A stretch of DNA of 64,000 bases, from the NCBI GenBank assembly GCA_913043235.1, contig CAJWLO010000012.1:1-64000 (forward strand), read 5' to 3'. The translations under genes and the position numbers were made by a program. Source of the stretch: an uncultured Fidelibacterota bacterium. Its GTDB lineage: Bacteria > Fidelibacterota > Marinisomatia > Marinisomatales > UBA1611. Positions 1 through 7,965 of the stretch are shown here, in pieces; the first letter of the stretch is position 1; each line of letters begins with the position of its first letter. The notes under the pieces were generated by a model. It saw only the letters and a program-made list of their open reading frames with translations. It was not told the DNA's origin and did no database searches.

Positions 1-968
1 CCATCTGAGGTTCGTGGTGTACCCACTTTAAATCTTCCTAAGGGATTTGAACTTTCATTTTTAATGAAATCAACTTCTGATTTCCAACTAACACCAAAGG
101 GTGGATTGGTTATCATGTAATCAAACCTATCTCCTTGAAATTGGTCTTCTGATAAAGATGAAACTGGACCTCTGATATTATTGGGATTTTCACCAGTAAT
201 CATCATATCTGATTTACAAATAGAATAGGTTTGTGGGTTTAATTCTTGTCCTAATAATCGTAACTCTACCTTATCATTAATATTGTCGTGAATGTACTGT
301 TCTCCGATGGTTAACATACCTCCACTACCACAACAAGGGTCGTAAACACTTCTAACATTTCCAACACCTTGAAGTTCTTCTCTGTCTTTTTCAAAAACAA
401 AGGAGACTAATAACCTTACGATATCTCTTGGAGTATAATGTTCTCCACTTGTCTCATTGGACATCTCTGAAAACTTTCTCAGTAACTCCTCAAAGATAAT
501 CCCCATATCACGATTAGAGATAACATCAGGGTGAAGGTCTACTTCTGTGAACTTATCAATTAACTGATAAAGACGATTACTTTTATGAAGTTTTTGAACT
601 GGTTTATCAAATTGGAAATTCTCAATTATCTCCAAAACATTATCACTGTAACCACCTATGTAGTTTTGAAAATTGAGGTTAATGTTTTGTGGGTCTGATT
701 TGAGTCTTGTTAAATCATATTTGGAATGGTTAAAAAAGTTTGTATTGATTTTGTTTAATATGATGGGAGTTGGGTCGTCTACCTGACTTTTATACTTTTC
801 ATAGATTTCATAAACTTCATCTTTATGACTTTCTAAAGTACAATCTAACCTTCTTAGTACAGTAAATGGGAGAATAACATCTCCATATTCGTGGGGTTTA
901 AACAGACCTCTTAATACATCATCACATACATTCCATATAAAAGATGATATTTGGTTATAATTTGACAT
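1..968 (-). CDS. hsdM: Type I restriction-modification N-6 adenine DNA methylase (HsdM), C-terminus truncated by window edge
   Basis: Minus-strand reading from ATG at 968: MSNYNQISSFIWNVCDDVLRGLFKPHEYGDVILPFTVLRRLD...SGEHYTPRDIVRLLV...DPCCGSGGML...YMITNPPFG; SAM-binding and NPPF catalytic motifs. Open to base 1, absent from the ORF track. Confidence 0.93.
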   Translation of the reverse strand, partial: MSNYNQISSFIWNVCDDVLRGLFKPHEYGDVILPFTVLRRLDCTLESHKDEVYEIYEKYKSQVDDPTPIILNKINTNFFNHSKYDLTRLKSDPQNINLNFQNYIGGYSDNVLEIIENFQFDKPVQKLHKSNRLYQLIDKFTEVDLHPDVISNRDMGIIFEELLRKFSEMSNETSGEHYTPRDIVRLLVSFVFEKDREELQGVGNVRSVYDPCCGSGGMLTIGEQYIHDNINDKVELRLLGQELNPQTYSICKSDMMITGENPNNIRGPVSSLSEDQFQGDRFDYMITNPPFGVSWKSEVDFIKNESSNPLGRFKVGTPRTSD

Positions 969-1034
969 ATATCAAATATAATCAAGAATTTGGGGAAGTA
1001 TTTAAGTCTTTAAACAGAAAAATTAGATGGGGAA

Positions 1035-1268
1035 ATGGAAACTAGGAATCCCTTCACCCTCCACAAATTACTCGACGGTGATGGACATTGTATAAGATGT
1101 TCAACATCAATTCCATATAATATGAAAAGTCCTTATTGTAAGAAATGTTATAAGAGTTGGAATAAATATAAGAATAAGGGATTTGAAGAAAAACATTGTC
1201 ATCAATGTTCTAAAAGTCATAAGACATCATTTGAGAAACCAATCTGTTATAGTTGTTTTAAATCTTGA
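1035..1268 (+). CDS. Small double zinc-ribbon protein (four CxxC knuckles), resembling the C-terminal module seen on some PLD-family nucleases
   Basis: CIRCSTSIPYNMKSPYCKKCYKSWNKYKNKGFEEKHCHQCSKSHKTSFEKPICYSCFKS. Confidence 0.7.
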   Translation: METRNPFTLHKLLDGDGHCIRCSTSIPYNMKSPYCKKCYKSWNKYKNKGFEEKHCHQCSKSHKTSFEKPICYSCFKS

Positions 1269-1298
1269 AAAATCTTTAAGAATACCCCTCTCATATCC

Positions 1299-1345
1299 AA
1301 ATCTACCCATCCTCCCACAAACAAAAAACCCCATGAATGTGGGGG
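1299..1345 (-). repeat. Array element copy A (terminator half plus GTAGATTT end; middle lacking)
   Basis: aaatctacccatcctcccacaaacaaaaaaccccatgaatgtggggg. Confidence 0.7.
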
Positions 1346-1696
1346 CTAATAACTTTGTGGAACATCACCATCTTTATAACCAAAATGTTTAACACAGAAT
1401 TCCTTTACAATAGTGTTGTCACTACCTTTACAATAAACCTGTAAGTATATATTATCAACCAACCATAATGAGAATTGGTCTATATCGCCCTCTTGTCTTG
1501 AAATACCTTTTTGATTAGCATACTCCTTATTTAAAGCTATTTGATTTAGTTTAGCCCATTCACGAAAAACAATTTCAATGAACTCAATTTGGCTCCAGCC
1601 TTCCTCAAATATTTCATTGATTCGATCACGACCAATATTTTTATAATTTTTTGCTATCATATTGTGTTTATCAATAGATATTCCCCTATCTTTCAC
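1346..1696 (-). CDS. Hypothetical protein (GTG start directly after element B)
   Basis: 116 aa ORF MKDRGISIDKHNM...; flanked by elements A and B. Confidence 0.6.
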   Translation of the reverse strand: MKDRGISIDKHNMIAKNYKNIGRDRINEIFEEGWSQIEFIEIVFREWAKLNQIALNKEYANQKGISRQEGDIDQFSLWLVDNIYLQVYCKGSDNTIVKEFCVKHFGYKDGDVPQSY

Positions 1697-1697
1697 A

Positions 1698-1732
1698 AAT
1701 CTACAAAAAATTACCCTACAATGTGTGGGGGT
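1698..1732 (-). repeat. Array element copy B (core plus promoter-like end)
   Basis: aaatctacaaaaaattaccctacaatgtgtgggggt. Confidence 0.8.
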
Positions 1733-1771
1733 TGATATTATGAAAAGGGTAGAATTATAATTTAACTAATT

Positions 1772-2938
1772 TTACTGTTTTGTAATTATAACATAACCAT
1801 TACCTGAATTAATATCATTATCATTATTAGAATATGTATTAACTTGATTACTACCATTATTTTTTGATCCACCACCACCACCAACAGGTGACCCTGTATA
1901 CCCCTTATATAAACCACCACCTCCACCTGAATAACCACCACCAGCTCCAGCCAACGCCATACTCGACCAATAACCAGAAGCGGAACCACCTCCAAATCCA
2001 CCATGACCAGCACTATTATCTCCAGAGGTGCTTCCGGTACTTGTTCCACCCTCACCTCCATTAACATATGCTTTACCTGCACCGGAATTAGAGTTATACT
2101 CACCAAGTTGTCCATTCCCAAAGAATCCACCACCTCCATCACTACCATTATCTATCAGAGAATTACCACCGCCGCTATTATTTTGAAATAAACCTCCATT
2201 ATCACCACCATCACCATCATCAGCTCTAGGTTGAGCATATGCGTATTGGGAGAAAGGGTGATACCCCAGATTTGTAACACCTCCAGATGTTGTTGTTCTT
2301 CCACCACCTTCACCCGCATAATTATAATTACCCTCCCAATGTATCCCTCCTCCTCCTCCAGCAATAACTAAAATTGATGCTTCATTATTATGTGGAGATT
2401 TTGTGACAAAAGAACCGCCACCGCCACCAGAACCCCGTCTATATCCATCTGCGGTTCCCGTACCCCATGTATTATGTTCTAATCCTCTTTGACCAACTAA
2501 AATGCGAATAACCCAATTTTTTTCTAAAGTAAAATCTCCTTGTATTGTTGCTCCATTATTTTCATAAGTATAACCACCGCTGGTTGGAGGACCATGTGGC
2601 GTAGAGGTGCCATAATCATAGTTATTAGCATACCCTCCTTTTGCACCAGCAGCAAGAATTCTATAAGTACCATCTTCAGGTACTGTCCAATATTGAATAC
2701 CACTTGTTACATTGAAATAATCTGTATCATCTTCCCAAGAAACATCATAAGAATTTTTACAATTTGCTAATGTAGGTCCAGTAGTACCAGTTGCTCCGCA
2801 ATTAGTAAAAGTATGAGATGTGAAATCATATAATGAAGAAGAAGATGTACTCTGTGGCTTATGCACAGCCTGAAAAGTTGGTAATGCTATCTGTGCATTA
2901 ATAAAAGATATGAAAAAAAGTAATAGAATATTTCGCAC
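1772..2938 (-). CDS. Secreted glycine-rich protein (ALK-type Gly-rich domain-like)
   Basis: Many GGGGG runs with WTVPEDGTYRILAAGAKGG and VIAGGGGG. The ORF-track start at 2998 runs through element C; GTG at 2938 gives signal peptide VRNILLLFFISFINAQ. Confidence 0.7.
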   Translation of the reverse strand: MRNILLLFFISFINAQIALPTFQAVHKPQSTSSSSLYDFTSHTFTNCGATGTTGPTLANCKNSYDVSWEDDTDYFNVTSGIQYWTVPEDGTYRILAAGAKGGYANNYDYGTSTPHGPPTSGGYTYENNGATIQGDFTLEKNWVIRILVGQRGLEHNTWGTGTADGYRRGSGGGGGSFVTKSPHNNEASILVIAGGGGGIHWEGNYNYAGEGGGRTTTSGGVTNLGYHPFSQYAYAQPRADDGDGGDNGGLFQNNSGGGNSLIDNGSDGGGGFFGNGQLGEYNSNSGAGKAYVNGGEGGTSTGSTSGDNSAGHGGFGGGSASGYWSSMALAGAGGGYSGGGGGLYKGYTGSPVGGGGGSKNNGSNQVNTYSNNDNDINSGNGYVIITKQ

Positions 2939-2942
2939 ATTC

Positions 2943-3008
2943 AAATCTACAAACAATATCCCTACAATGTGTGTGGGTACAAACAAAAAACCCCACAAAT
3001 GTGGGGCT
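2943..3008 (-). repeat. Array element copy C (complete: core plus terminator hairpin)
   Basis: aaatctacaaacaatatccctacaatgtgtgtgggtacaaacaaaaaaccccacaaatgtgggg. Confidence 0.85.
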
Positions 3009-3033
3009 TGATAAATGATTAATTATTTCTTTA

Positions 3034-3333
3034 TTATTGTCTCTTAAGGTTGAGAGTTATTGAGTCTATATATTTAGCCATATTGAGACAATCAATAGTG
3101 ACCCCACCTAAATCATGCGATGTAAATTCTATAACAACTTTACAATAACCTACAATAAGGTTGGGATGGTGATTTAATTGTTCTGCTTTCTTCGCTACAG
3201 AGTTAATAAAATCTATACTATCCATGTAAGATTGAAATTGTAGCTCTTTTTTTATTTTATTATTATCATACATCCAACCATTAAGGTTGTTTAAATCATT
3301 TTGAACATCTTTTTTACTCAATAGTTTATTCAT
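3034..3333 (-). CDS. phhB: 4a-hydroxytetrahydrobiopterin dehydratase (pterin-4a-carbinolamine dehydratase)
   Basis: KAEQLNHHPNLIVGYCKVVIEFTSHDLGGVT; PCD family signature. Confidence 0.88.
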   Translation of the reverse strand: MNKLLSKKDVQNDLNNLNGWMYDNNKIKKELQFQSYMDSIDFINSVAKKAEQLNHHPNLIVGYCKVVIEFTSHDLGGVTIDCLNMAKYIDSITLNLKRQ

Positions 3334-4748
3334 TACTTTAACAGCACCATCTTCTTAGTCTGCCTGAACTCTCCTGCCTGGATCGTATAGAGATATAATC
3401 CTGCTGATACTGGCTCATTTCTATCATTCGTGGCATTCCACCTAATAGACTTATATCCTGCTGTTTGTGAGCCATTTACAAGCGTTTTAACTATCCTGCC
3501 CATCATATCATAGATAGTGATATTGACCAATCCATCTTCTGGTAAATCATATCGTAAAGATGTGACTGGGTTGAATGGGTTTGGATAGTTTTGACGTAAT
3601 ATATATTGTAATGGAATAGACTCACTTTGTATTGAAAGAATTCCATTACCGCCAAAAGTAAAAATAGGAGCAATAGGATTTTGCAATGGAAAACGCTGAT
3701 CTTCTGAAATACCAGTTAATGAGTCTAAATATGCATCATATATTGATAAAGTACCAAGGGCAAATGCACCCCAAGCCCATAAGTTACCAATGACAATTTT
3801 AGAGTTATCAGTAGACCAACTATAGACAAGAGGTACAGTCCCACTAATAAAATTAAAAAGGGAGTCAGTCTCACCAGTCTCAACATTATAAGTCCAAAAT
3901 TGAAAATAATATGGTACCATAAAACCAGGAGGCTCAATTCTTCTACAAAATAAAAATTTATCTAAATCATAATCAGCCGTATAAGGTAGCGACACACCCT
4001 CATCAAAAAACGCTAATTCCGTGAACTGAATAGGATTTTGAAAAATATTTAATTTATTTAAACGCCAGATTCCATTTTCATCGGATAAAGTTGTGTATAT
4101 GTTATCGTTCTTGTCCCAATAAATAGATTGTGTATCTGAAATTTGATCTAACCCAAGTCTGATATCTAATGTATCAGTCTGATTTATATCTATATGATGA
4201 ATTAAAATTTCCAAACTATCAACCATAGGTATTTTATTTAACCATAAAATTCTATTTTTCTCATTTGATAGGAGGTAATCAAGTCTAAATGCAGAATCGG
4301 CAACCGCTATACTTTCCTGAGTATTCAGTGAATATTTATAAATACCTGAATAATCTAATTGACTACCAATATCATCACCAACTTTTGAGTAAATGATAGT
4401 ATTTTCATCAGAAGTAAATCTTGCATTATATCCTGTTGCATTTAGTGTATCATCAAAAGTATCAAAATTGTATAGAATAATTGGGGATATAACATGTAGG
4501 GATGGGTCCGATTCAATTAGCGGGGATATTAGCATAGTAGCTTGATCTTCAGCAATATCATGTAATATTGAGTTTGATAGAATAGTATCTATACTTGAAC
4601 TATCTAAATTTATTTTATAGATAGAAGGAGAATCATCCATGTCTCCGTCAGAAAGTAAGGTACAGTATGCAATATTATTAATATTGCTCTGACTAAAGCA
4701 AAACGATAAGATTAAAAAAAATGATAAGCAATAATTCATCATCTCCAA
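3333..4748 (-). CDS. Secreted protein with WD40/TolB-like repeats and C-terminal T9SS-type sorting domain
   Basis: N-terminal signal; C-term LRQNYPNPFNPVTSLRYDLPEDGLVNITIYDMMGRIVKTLVNGSQTAGYKSIRWNATNDRNEPVSAGLYLYTIQAGEFRQTKKMVLLK. Confidence 0.85.
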   Translation of the reverse strand: MEMMNYCLSFFLILSFCFSQSNINNIAYCTLLSDGDMDDSPSIYKINLDSSSIDTILSNSILHDIAEDQATMLISPLIESDPSLHVISPIILYNFDTFDDTLNATGYNARFTSDENTIIYSKVGDDIGSQLDYSGIYKYSLNTQESIAVADSAFRLDYLLSNEKNRILWLNKIPMVDSLEILIHHIDINQTDTLDIRLGLDQISDTQSIYWDKNDNIYTTLSDENGIWRLNKLNIFQNPIQFTELAFFDEGVSLPYTADYDLDKFLFCRRIEPPGFMVPYYFQFWTYNVETGETDSLFNFISGTVPLVYSWSTDNSKIVIGNLWAWGAFALGTLSIYDAYLDSLTGISEDQRFPLQNPIAPIFTFGGNGILSIQSESIPLQYILRQNYPNPFNPVTSLRYDLPEDGLVNITIYDMMGRIVKTLVNGSQTAGYKSIRWNATNDRNEPVSAGLYLYTIQAGEFRQTKKMVLLK

Positions 4749-4779
4749 ATCTACAAAAAATTACCCTACAATGTGTGGA
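4747..4779 (-). repeat. Array element copy D (core plus promoter-like end)
   Basis: aaatctacaaaaaattaccctacaatgtgtgga. Confidence 0.8.
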
Positions 4780-4885
4780 GACAGATAAGTGGTGTGTATT
4801 ATAGGGTGTATTGATAAATAATAAGTATGTAGTAAAAGTAATTACTAAACTTTAATGAATCTTGTATAGTTATATGGAGATATAA

Positions 4886-5137
4886 ATGACAAAACTATGT
4901 ATTAAGAAATTTGAAAAAGGCAATGAAAAGCCATTAACAACTGTTTCTATTCCCCTTGCTGTTTTAAAGATGGTAAAAAGTTTAATCCCAAAAAAAGCTA
5001 AAGAAGAACTGCAAAAAGAAGGGATTGATATCCAAGAAATCATTAAACTTTCTGATTCTCCTGATTTTACTGGAACTGTTTTAGAAGTTGAGAATCATGA
5101 AAAGAATGAAAAGGTAATAATCTCAATAGAAAAATAA
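4886..5137 (+). CDS. Hypothetical protein, opposite orientation to neighbouring units
   Basis: 83 aa MTKLCIKKFEKGNEKPLTTVSIPLAVLKMVKSLIPKKAKEEL...; RBS-like tatggagat upstream. Confidence 0.65.
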   Translation: MTKLCIKKFEKGNEKPLTTVSIPLAVLKMVKSLIPKKAKEELQKEGIDIQEIIKLSDSPDFTGTVLEVENHEKNEKVIISIEK

Positions 5138-5190
5138 TTACCCTACAATGTGTGCGAGGCTATAAACAAAAAACCCCATGAATGTGGGGC
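5136..5190 (-). repeat. Array element copy E (core plus terminator hairpin)
   Basis: aattaccctacaatgtgtgcgaggctataaacaaaaaaccccatgaatgtggggc. Confidence 0.85.
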
Positions 5191-5197
5191 TTGAGGA

Positions 5198-7381
5198 TTA
5201 TTGAGACCCTGGTTCCAGATACCGATCAAAGTGAGCTACGAGCTTGCCAAATAGGTAGCGAGCATAGTGGGTTGGGCGTGTCCAGCCATGGGTTGCCCCG
5301 GGAGCAAAGGCAAAATCAAAGTCCTTGCCTAAGCGCATCAACTCTTCCGCCAGCACCACCGTCGTCTTGAATGGCACTACGTCATCCTGCATTCCGTGGA
5401 TGATAAGCAGGTGATCCTCCAAGTTGCCTGCATATTGTGCAGCCCCCCGGGTGAACGCCTCCGGATGGCTCTGTGGGCGTCGCACTATAGCAACATCGTC
5501 TGTACCGAAGAAGTACGGGTCCACCGCTGCAGCCCCGGCGACTCCGGCCTTAAACAATCCCGGCTTCTTGAAGAGCGAGTAGATAGTGAGCGTGCCCCCG
5601 TAGCTACTACCCCAGATACCGACTCGTTCCGGATCTACGTAGGGAAGCGTCGACAGGTAATTGACAGCGCTCTCGAGGTCGTCGATGTCCCTGCCACCAA
5701 AGTCTATGAGGAACTCCTCTCGAAATTCCCGACCGTATCCAGTGCTTCCTCGTACATCGACCTGGATCACGATGTAGCCGCGTTCGACTAAAAGCTGGTG
5801 CAGGAGGCCGATCGTTCCGGCCCAACGGTTGCGCACCGTGTTCGAATATGCAGGGCCGAAAACGACAGGATACCGCTTTCCTGGCTTGAGGTCGGTCGGC
5901 TCGAGAATGCGTGCGTGCAGTGTGTAGTCATCGATTCGACTCGGGAAAGTCGCGTACCGTGCCTGGGCCCAAGATCGACGCATGAACTCAGGAATAGGTG
6001 ACGTGGTAACCCGGTTCTCGGGTAAGCCGTTCCGAGTGTCCACTATGTAGAGCTCTGGCGGGCTCAGATCACTGTTATGTAGAAGCGCTACCCTTGTCCC
6101 ATCGGGTGACGGGTAGGGTCGGTGTTGACCCGGCAGAGTGGTGACGCGGGTTGCAGTTCCTCCTTCATCTGGGATACGAAAAACCTGACGCTCGTACGGG
6201 CTCGGCTCATTGGACTGGAAAAAGATCATGCTTACAGGCGACACAACGAAGGGTTTGCTTGTGACATCGAAAGACTCATTCGTTAGCAGATTTGGCGTTC
6301 CATCTCCGGGAGTCAGAAGATAGAGTCCATAACGATCACCAAGGTCGCTGAGGAACACCACGCGCTCGCCGTCGGAGTGCCAGGCAGATGCGATGGATGT
6401 ATATACGCGTGTTTCTCGATGGTCGTGCCAGATTTCCTGCATGCTACCATCAACTGGGTCGACGGTATGCAACCAACGATCCACTGCCGTATCCGACTCT
6501 CGATCAAGGAGTAAGGTTCCATTGGGGGACCAGGAGAATGCTACAACACGGTTGGCCGTGGGGCCCGGCAGGTCCAACAGTGTCAAGTCGCCGCTTTCGA
6601 CTCCATAGAAACCGATTGTGCGGTGCTCGTTCGGGTCACCGGGGTATCCCCTGCGAAGGTTGTTTACAAGAGTCTCTTGACCCAGATAGTACGGGAACGG
6701 TACCGTTCGCAAGTTCCGGCGATCAACGTAATGCACCACAATGGTCCGGCTGTCAGGCGACCAGGCGTATGTAGGGCCACCCCAAACGTATGGACCAATC
6801 TCGACGTCGGGACGGTTGTATCGACCGAGTGGCACGCTGGAAATGGACGGTACACTGACCTCCGTCGCCCGGGTCAGAGTGCTTGTCCCCAAATGGAAGA
6901 GCCAGAGGTCACCATCTTGAAGAAAGGAGGCATATCGGCCGTCAGGTGAGACAGCCAGGTTCGACTTGTCTCCCCCGGTCTCCGTGAGGCGCTTCCCGCC
7001 ACCATTCGCGAATGACACGCGCCATACGTCGTCGGAGCGTAAATAGATAAGGTCTTCTGCATCGGGGGTCCATACGAACTGATCTACGCCTCTCGTGCCT
7101 TCAATCTCCGAGGTGAGCCGGCGCAGACCTGAGCCGTCGCCCTTTACAATCCATATCTCGCGGCGTGGCAATCCAGAGTCGTTCCAGAGGAATGCGAGTT
7201 GGCGGCTGTCGGCTGACCAAGAGGGAGAGGATGGCGCTGTACCAGTAATCGACGGCTGTGAGACGATACGATCGATAGTGAGCGCCGGTTCTTGACCGGC
7301 GCCGGTGGTCTTATCTACGGATTTTTGAGAACATCCAACAATTAGTAATAATGCAATTAGTAATAATCTTTTCATCTTCAA
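5198..7381 (-). CDS. S9 family prolyl oligopeptidase/dipeptidyl peptidase, lipoprotein; GC-rich outlier
   Basis: lipobox LLLIVGCSQ; TolB-like propeller; GxSxGG (GIWGSSYGGT) and IIHGMQDDVVPF, GATHGW catalytic triad context. Confidence 0.93.
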   Translation of the reverse strand: MKMKRLLLIALLLIVGCSQKSVDKTTGAGQEPALTIDRIVSQPSITGTAPSSPSWSADSRQLAFLWNDSGLPRREIWIVKGDGSGLRRLTSEIEGTRGVDQFVWTPDAEDLIYLRSDDVWRVSFANGGGKRLTETGGDKSNLAVSPDGRYASFLQDGDLWLFHLGTSTLTRATEVSVPSISSVPLGRYNRPDVEIGPYVWGGPTYAWSPDSRTIVVHYVDRRNLRTVPFPYYLGQETLVNNLRRGYPGDPNEHRTIGFYGVESGDLTLLDLPGPTANRVVAFSWSPNGTLLLDRESDTAVDRWLHTVDPVDGSMQEIWHDHRETRVYTSIASAWHSDGERVVFLSDLGDRYGLYLLTPGDGTPNLLTNESFDVTSKPFVVSPVSMIFFQSNEPSPYERQVFRIPDEGGTATRVTTLPGQHRPYPSPDGTRVALLHNSDLSPPELYIVDTRNGLPENRVTTSPIPEFMRRSWAQARYATFPSRIDDYTLHARILEPTDLKPGKRYPVVFGPAYSNTVRNRWAGTIGLLHQLLVERGYIVIQVDVRGSTGYGREFREEFLIDFGGRDIDDLESAVNYLSTLPYVDPERVGIWGSSYGGTLTIYSLFKKPGLFKAGVAGAAAVDPYFFGTDDVAIVRRPQSHPEAFTRGAAQYAGNLEDHLLIIHGMQDDVVPFKTTVVLAEELMRLGKDFDFAFAPGATHGWTRPTHYARYLFGKLVAHFDRYLEPGSQ

Positions 7382-7414
7382 TCCTTTATTTGAGCCAGAG
7401 GCGTTTCATACAGA

Positions 7415-7447
7415 AAATTACAAAAAATTACCCAACAATGTGGGTGT
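7415..7447 (-). repeat. Array element copy F
   Basis: gaaaattacaaaaaattacccaacaatgtgggt; contains ACCCAAC/GTTGGGT. Confidence 0.75.
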
Positions 7448-7509
7448 CTCTTTTATAAAGACATATTTAGACTAAAAAGTATGTGTATAGTGTGTGTGAC
7501 CGGTCAGCT

Positions 7510-7689
7510 TTAAACTGATTTTATACTTTTCAATACATAATGTGTTGGGTTATCCCCATAAGTAAACTTATGAGGTTCATGTTCGTAGTCATAGTTAATC
7601 AAACGTATCTCTTCTTCTTTTACGTAAAACACGTTTTCCTTTATTTCTTCATCCGAGTTTTCGTATTTATATTCAATTTTGTATATCAT
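7510..7689 (-). CDS. Hypothetical 59-aa protein (below ORF-track cutoff)
   Basis: MIYKIEYKYENSDEEIKENVFYVKEEEIRLINYDYEHEPHKFTYGDNPTHYVLKSIKSV; RBS aaaggagaatgaaatg. Confidence 0.6.
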   Translation of the reverse strand: MIYKIEYKYENSDEEIKENVFYVKEEEIRLINYDYEHEPHKFTYGDNPTHYVLKSIKSV

Positions 7690-7707
7690 TTCATTCTCCT
7701 TTCGGTT

Positions 7708-7965
7708 TTAGTCTTCGTACTTAACCATGGCTTGGTGATAAGTAAATATTTGAACTCCATCTTCCGATGTATGAGAAGTCACCTGTACACTGCCAAATGG
7801 TTGAAAGCCAAACTGCATACGAACCCTAACGCAATTTGCAATACCACGCAAACCCCCATCCGGGCCATAACCCTCGTCATCAAGTTCATCGGGGAAGTCT
7901 GGCGAAGTTACGCTAAACTCATGCTCATCTGATTCTATAGTGTAGTCTACTATTTTTCTATCCAT
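7708..7965 (-). CDS. Hypothetical 85-aa protein
   Basis: ORF with RBS aaaggagaataaaatg; near-identical leader to the 59-aa ORF downstream. Confidence 0.6.
   Translation of the reverse strand: MDRKIVDYTIESDEHEFSVTSPDFPDELDDEGYGPDGGLRGIANCVRVRMQFGFQPFGSVQVTSHTSEDGVQIFTYHQAMVKYED

Larger units (their letters stand above)
1299..7447 (-). other. Cassette-like gene array: unrelated one- or two-gene units separated by a shared intergenic element
   Basis: Six copies of the same ~35-65 bp element, one at each unit junction; mostly minus-strand genes, with units differing in function and composition. Confidence 0.65.

Noticed and set aside
1786-2364. Out-of-frame ORFs rich in Val/Met/Ile or His in the Gly-rich gene
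   Set aside because: Compositional shadow of GGN repeat codons.
5396-7295. Multiple plus- and minus-strand ORFs within the GC-rich S9 gene (e.g. 5396-5791, 6388-6774, 6623-6949)
   Set aside because: Low stop density from high GC; the S9 frame has clear family motifs throughout and the others are shadows.
1299-7447. CRISPR-like interpretation of the recurring element
   Set aside because: Copies are hundreds to thousands of bp apart with full genes between them; no regular short spacers and no cas genes.
7540-7932. 130-aa plus-strand ORF
   Set aside because: Antisense to two small minus-strand ORFs with good ribosome-binding sites; composition looks like noise.
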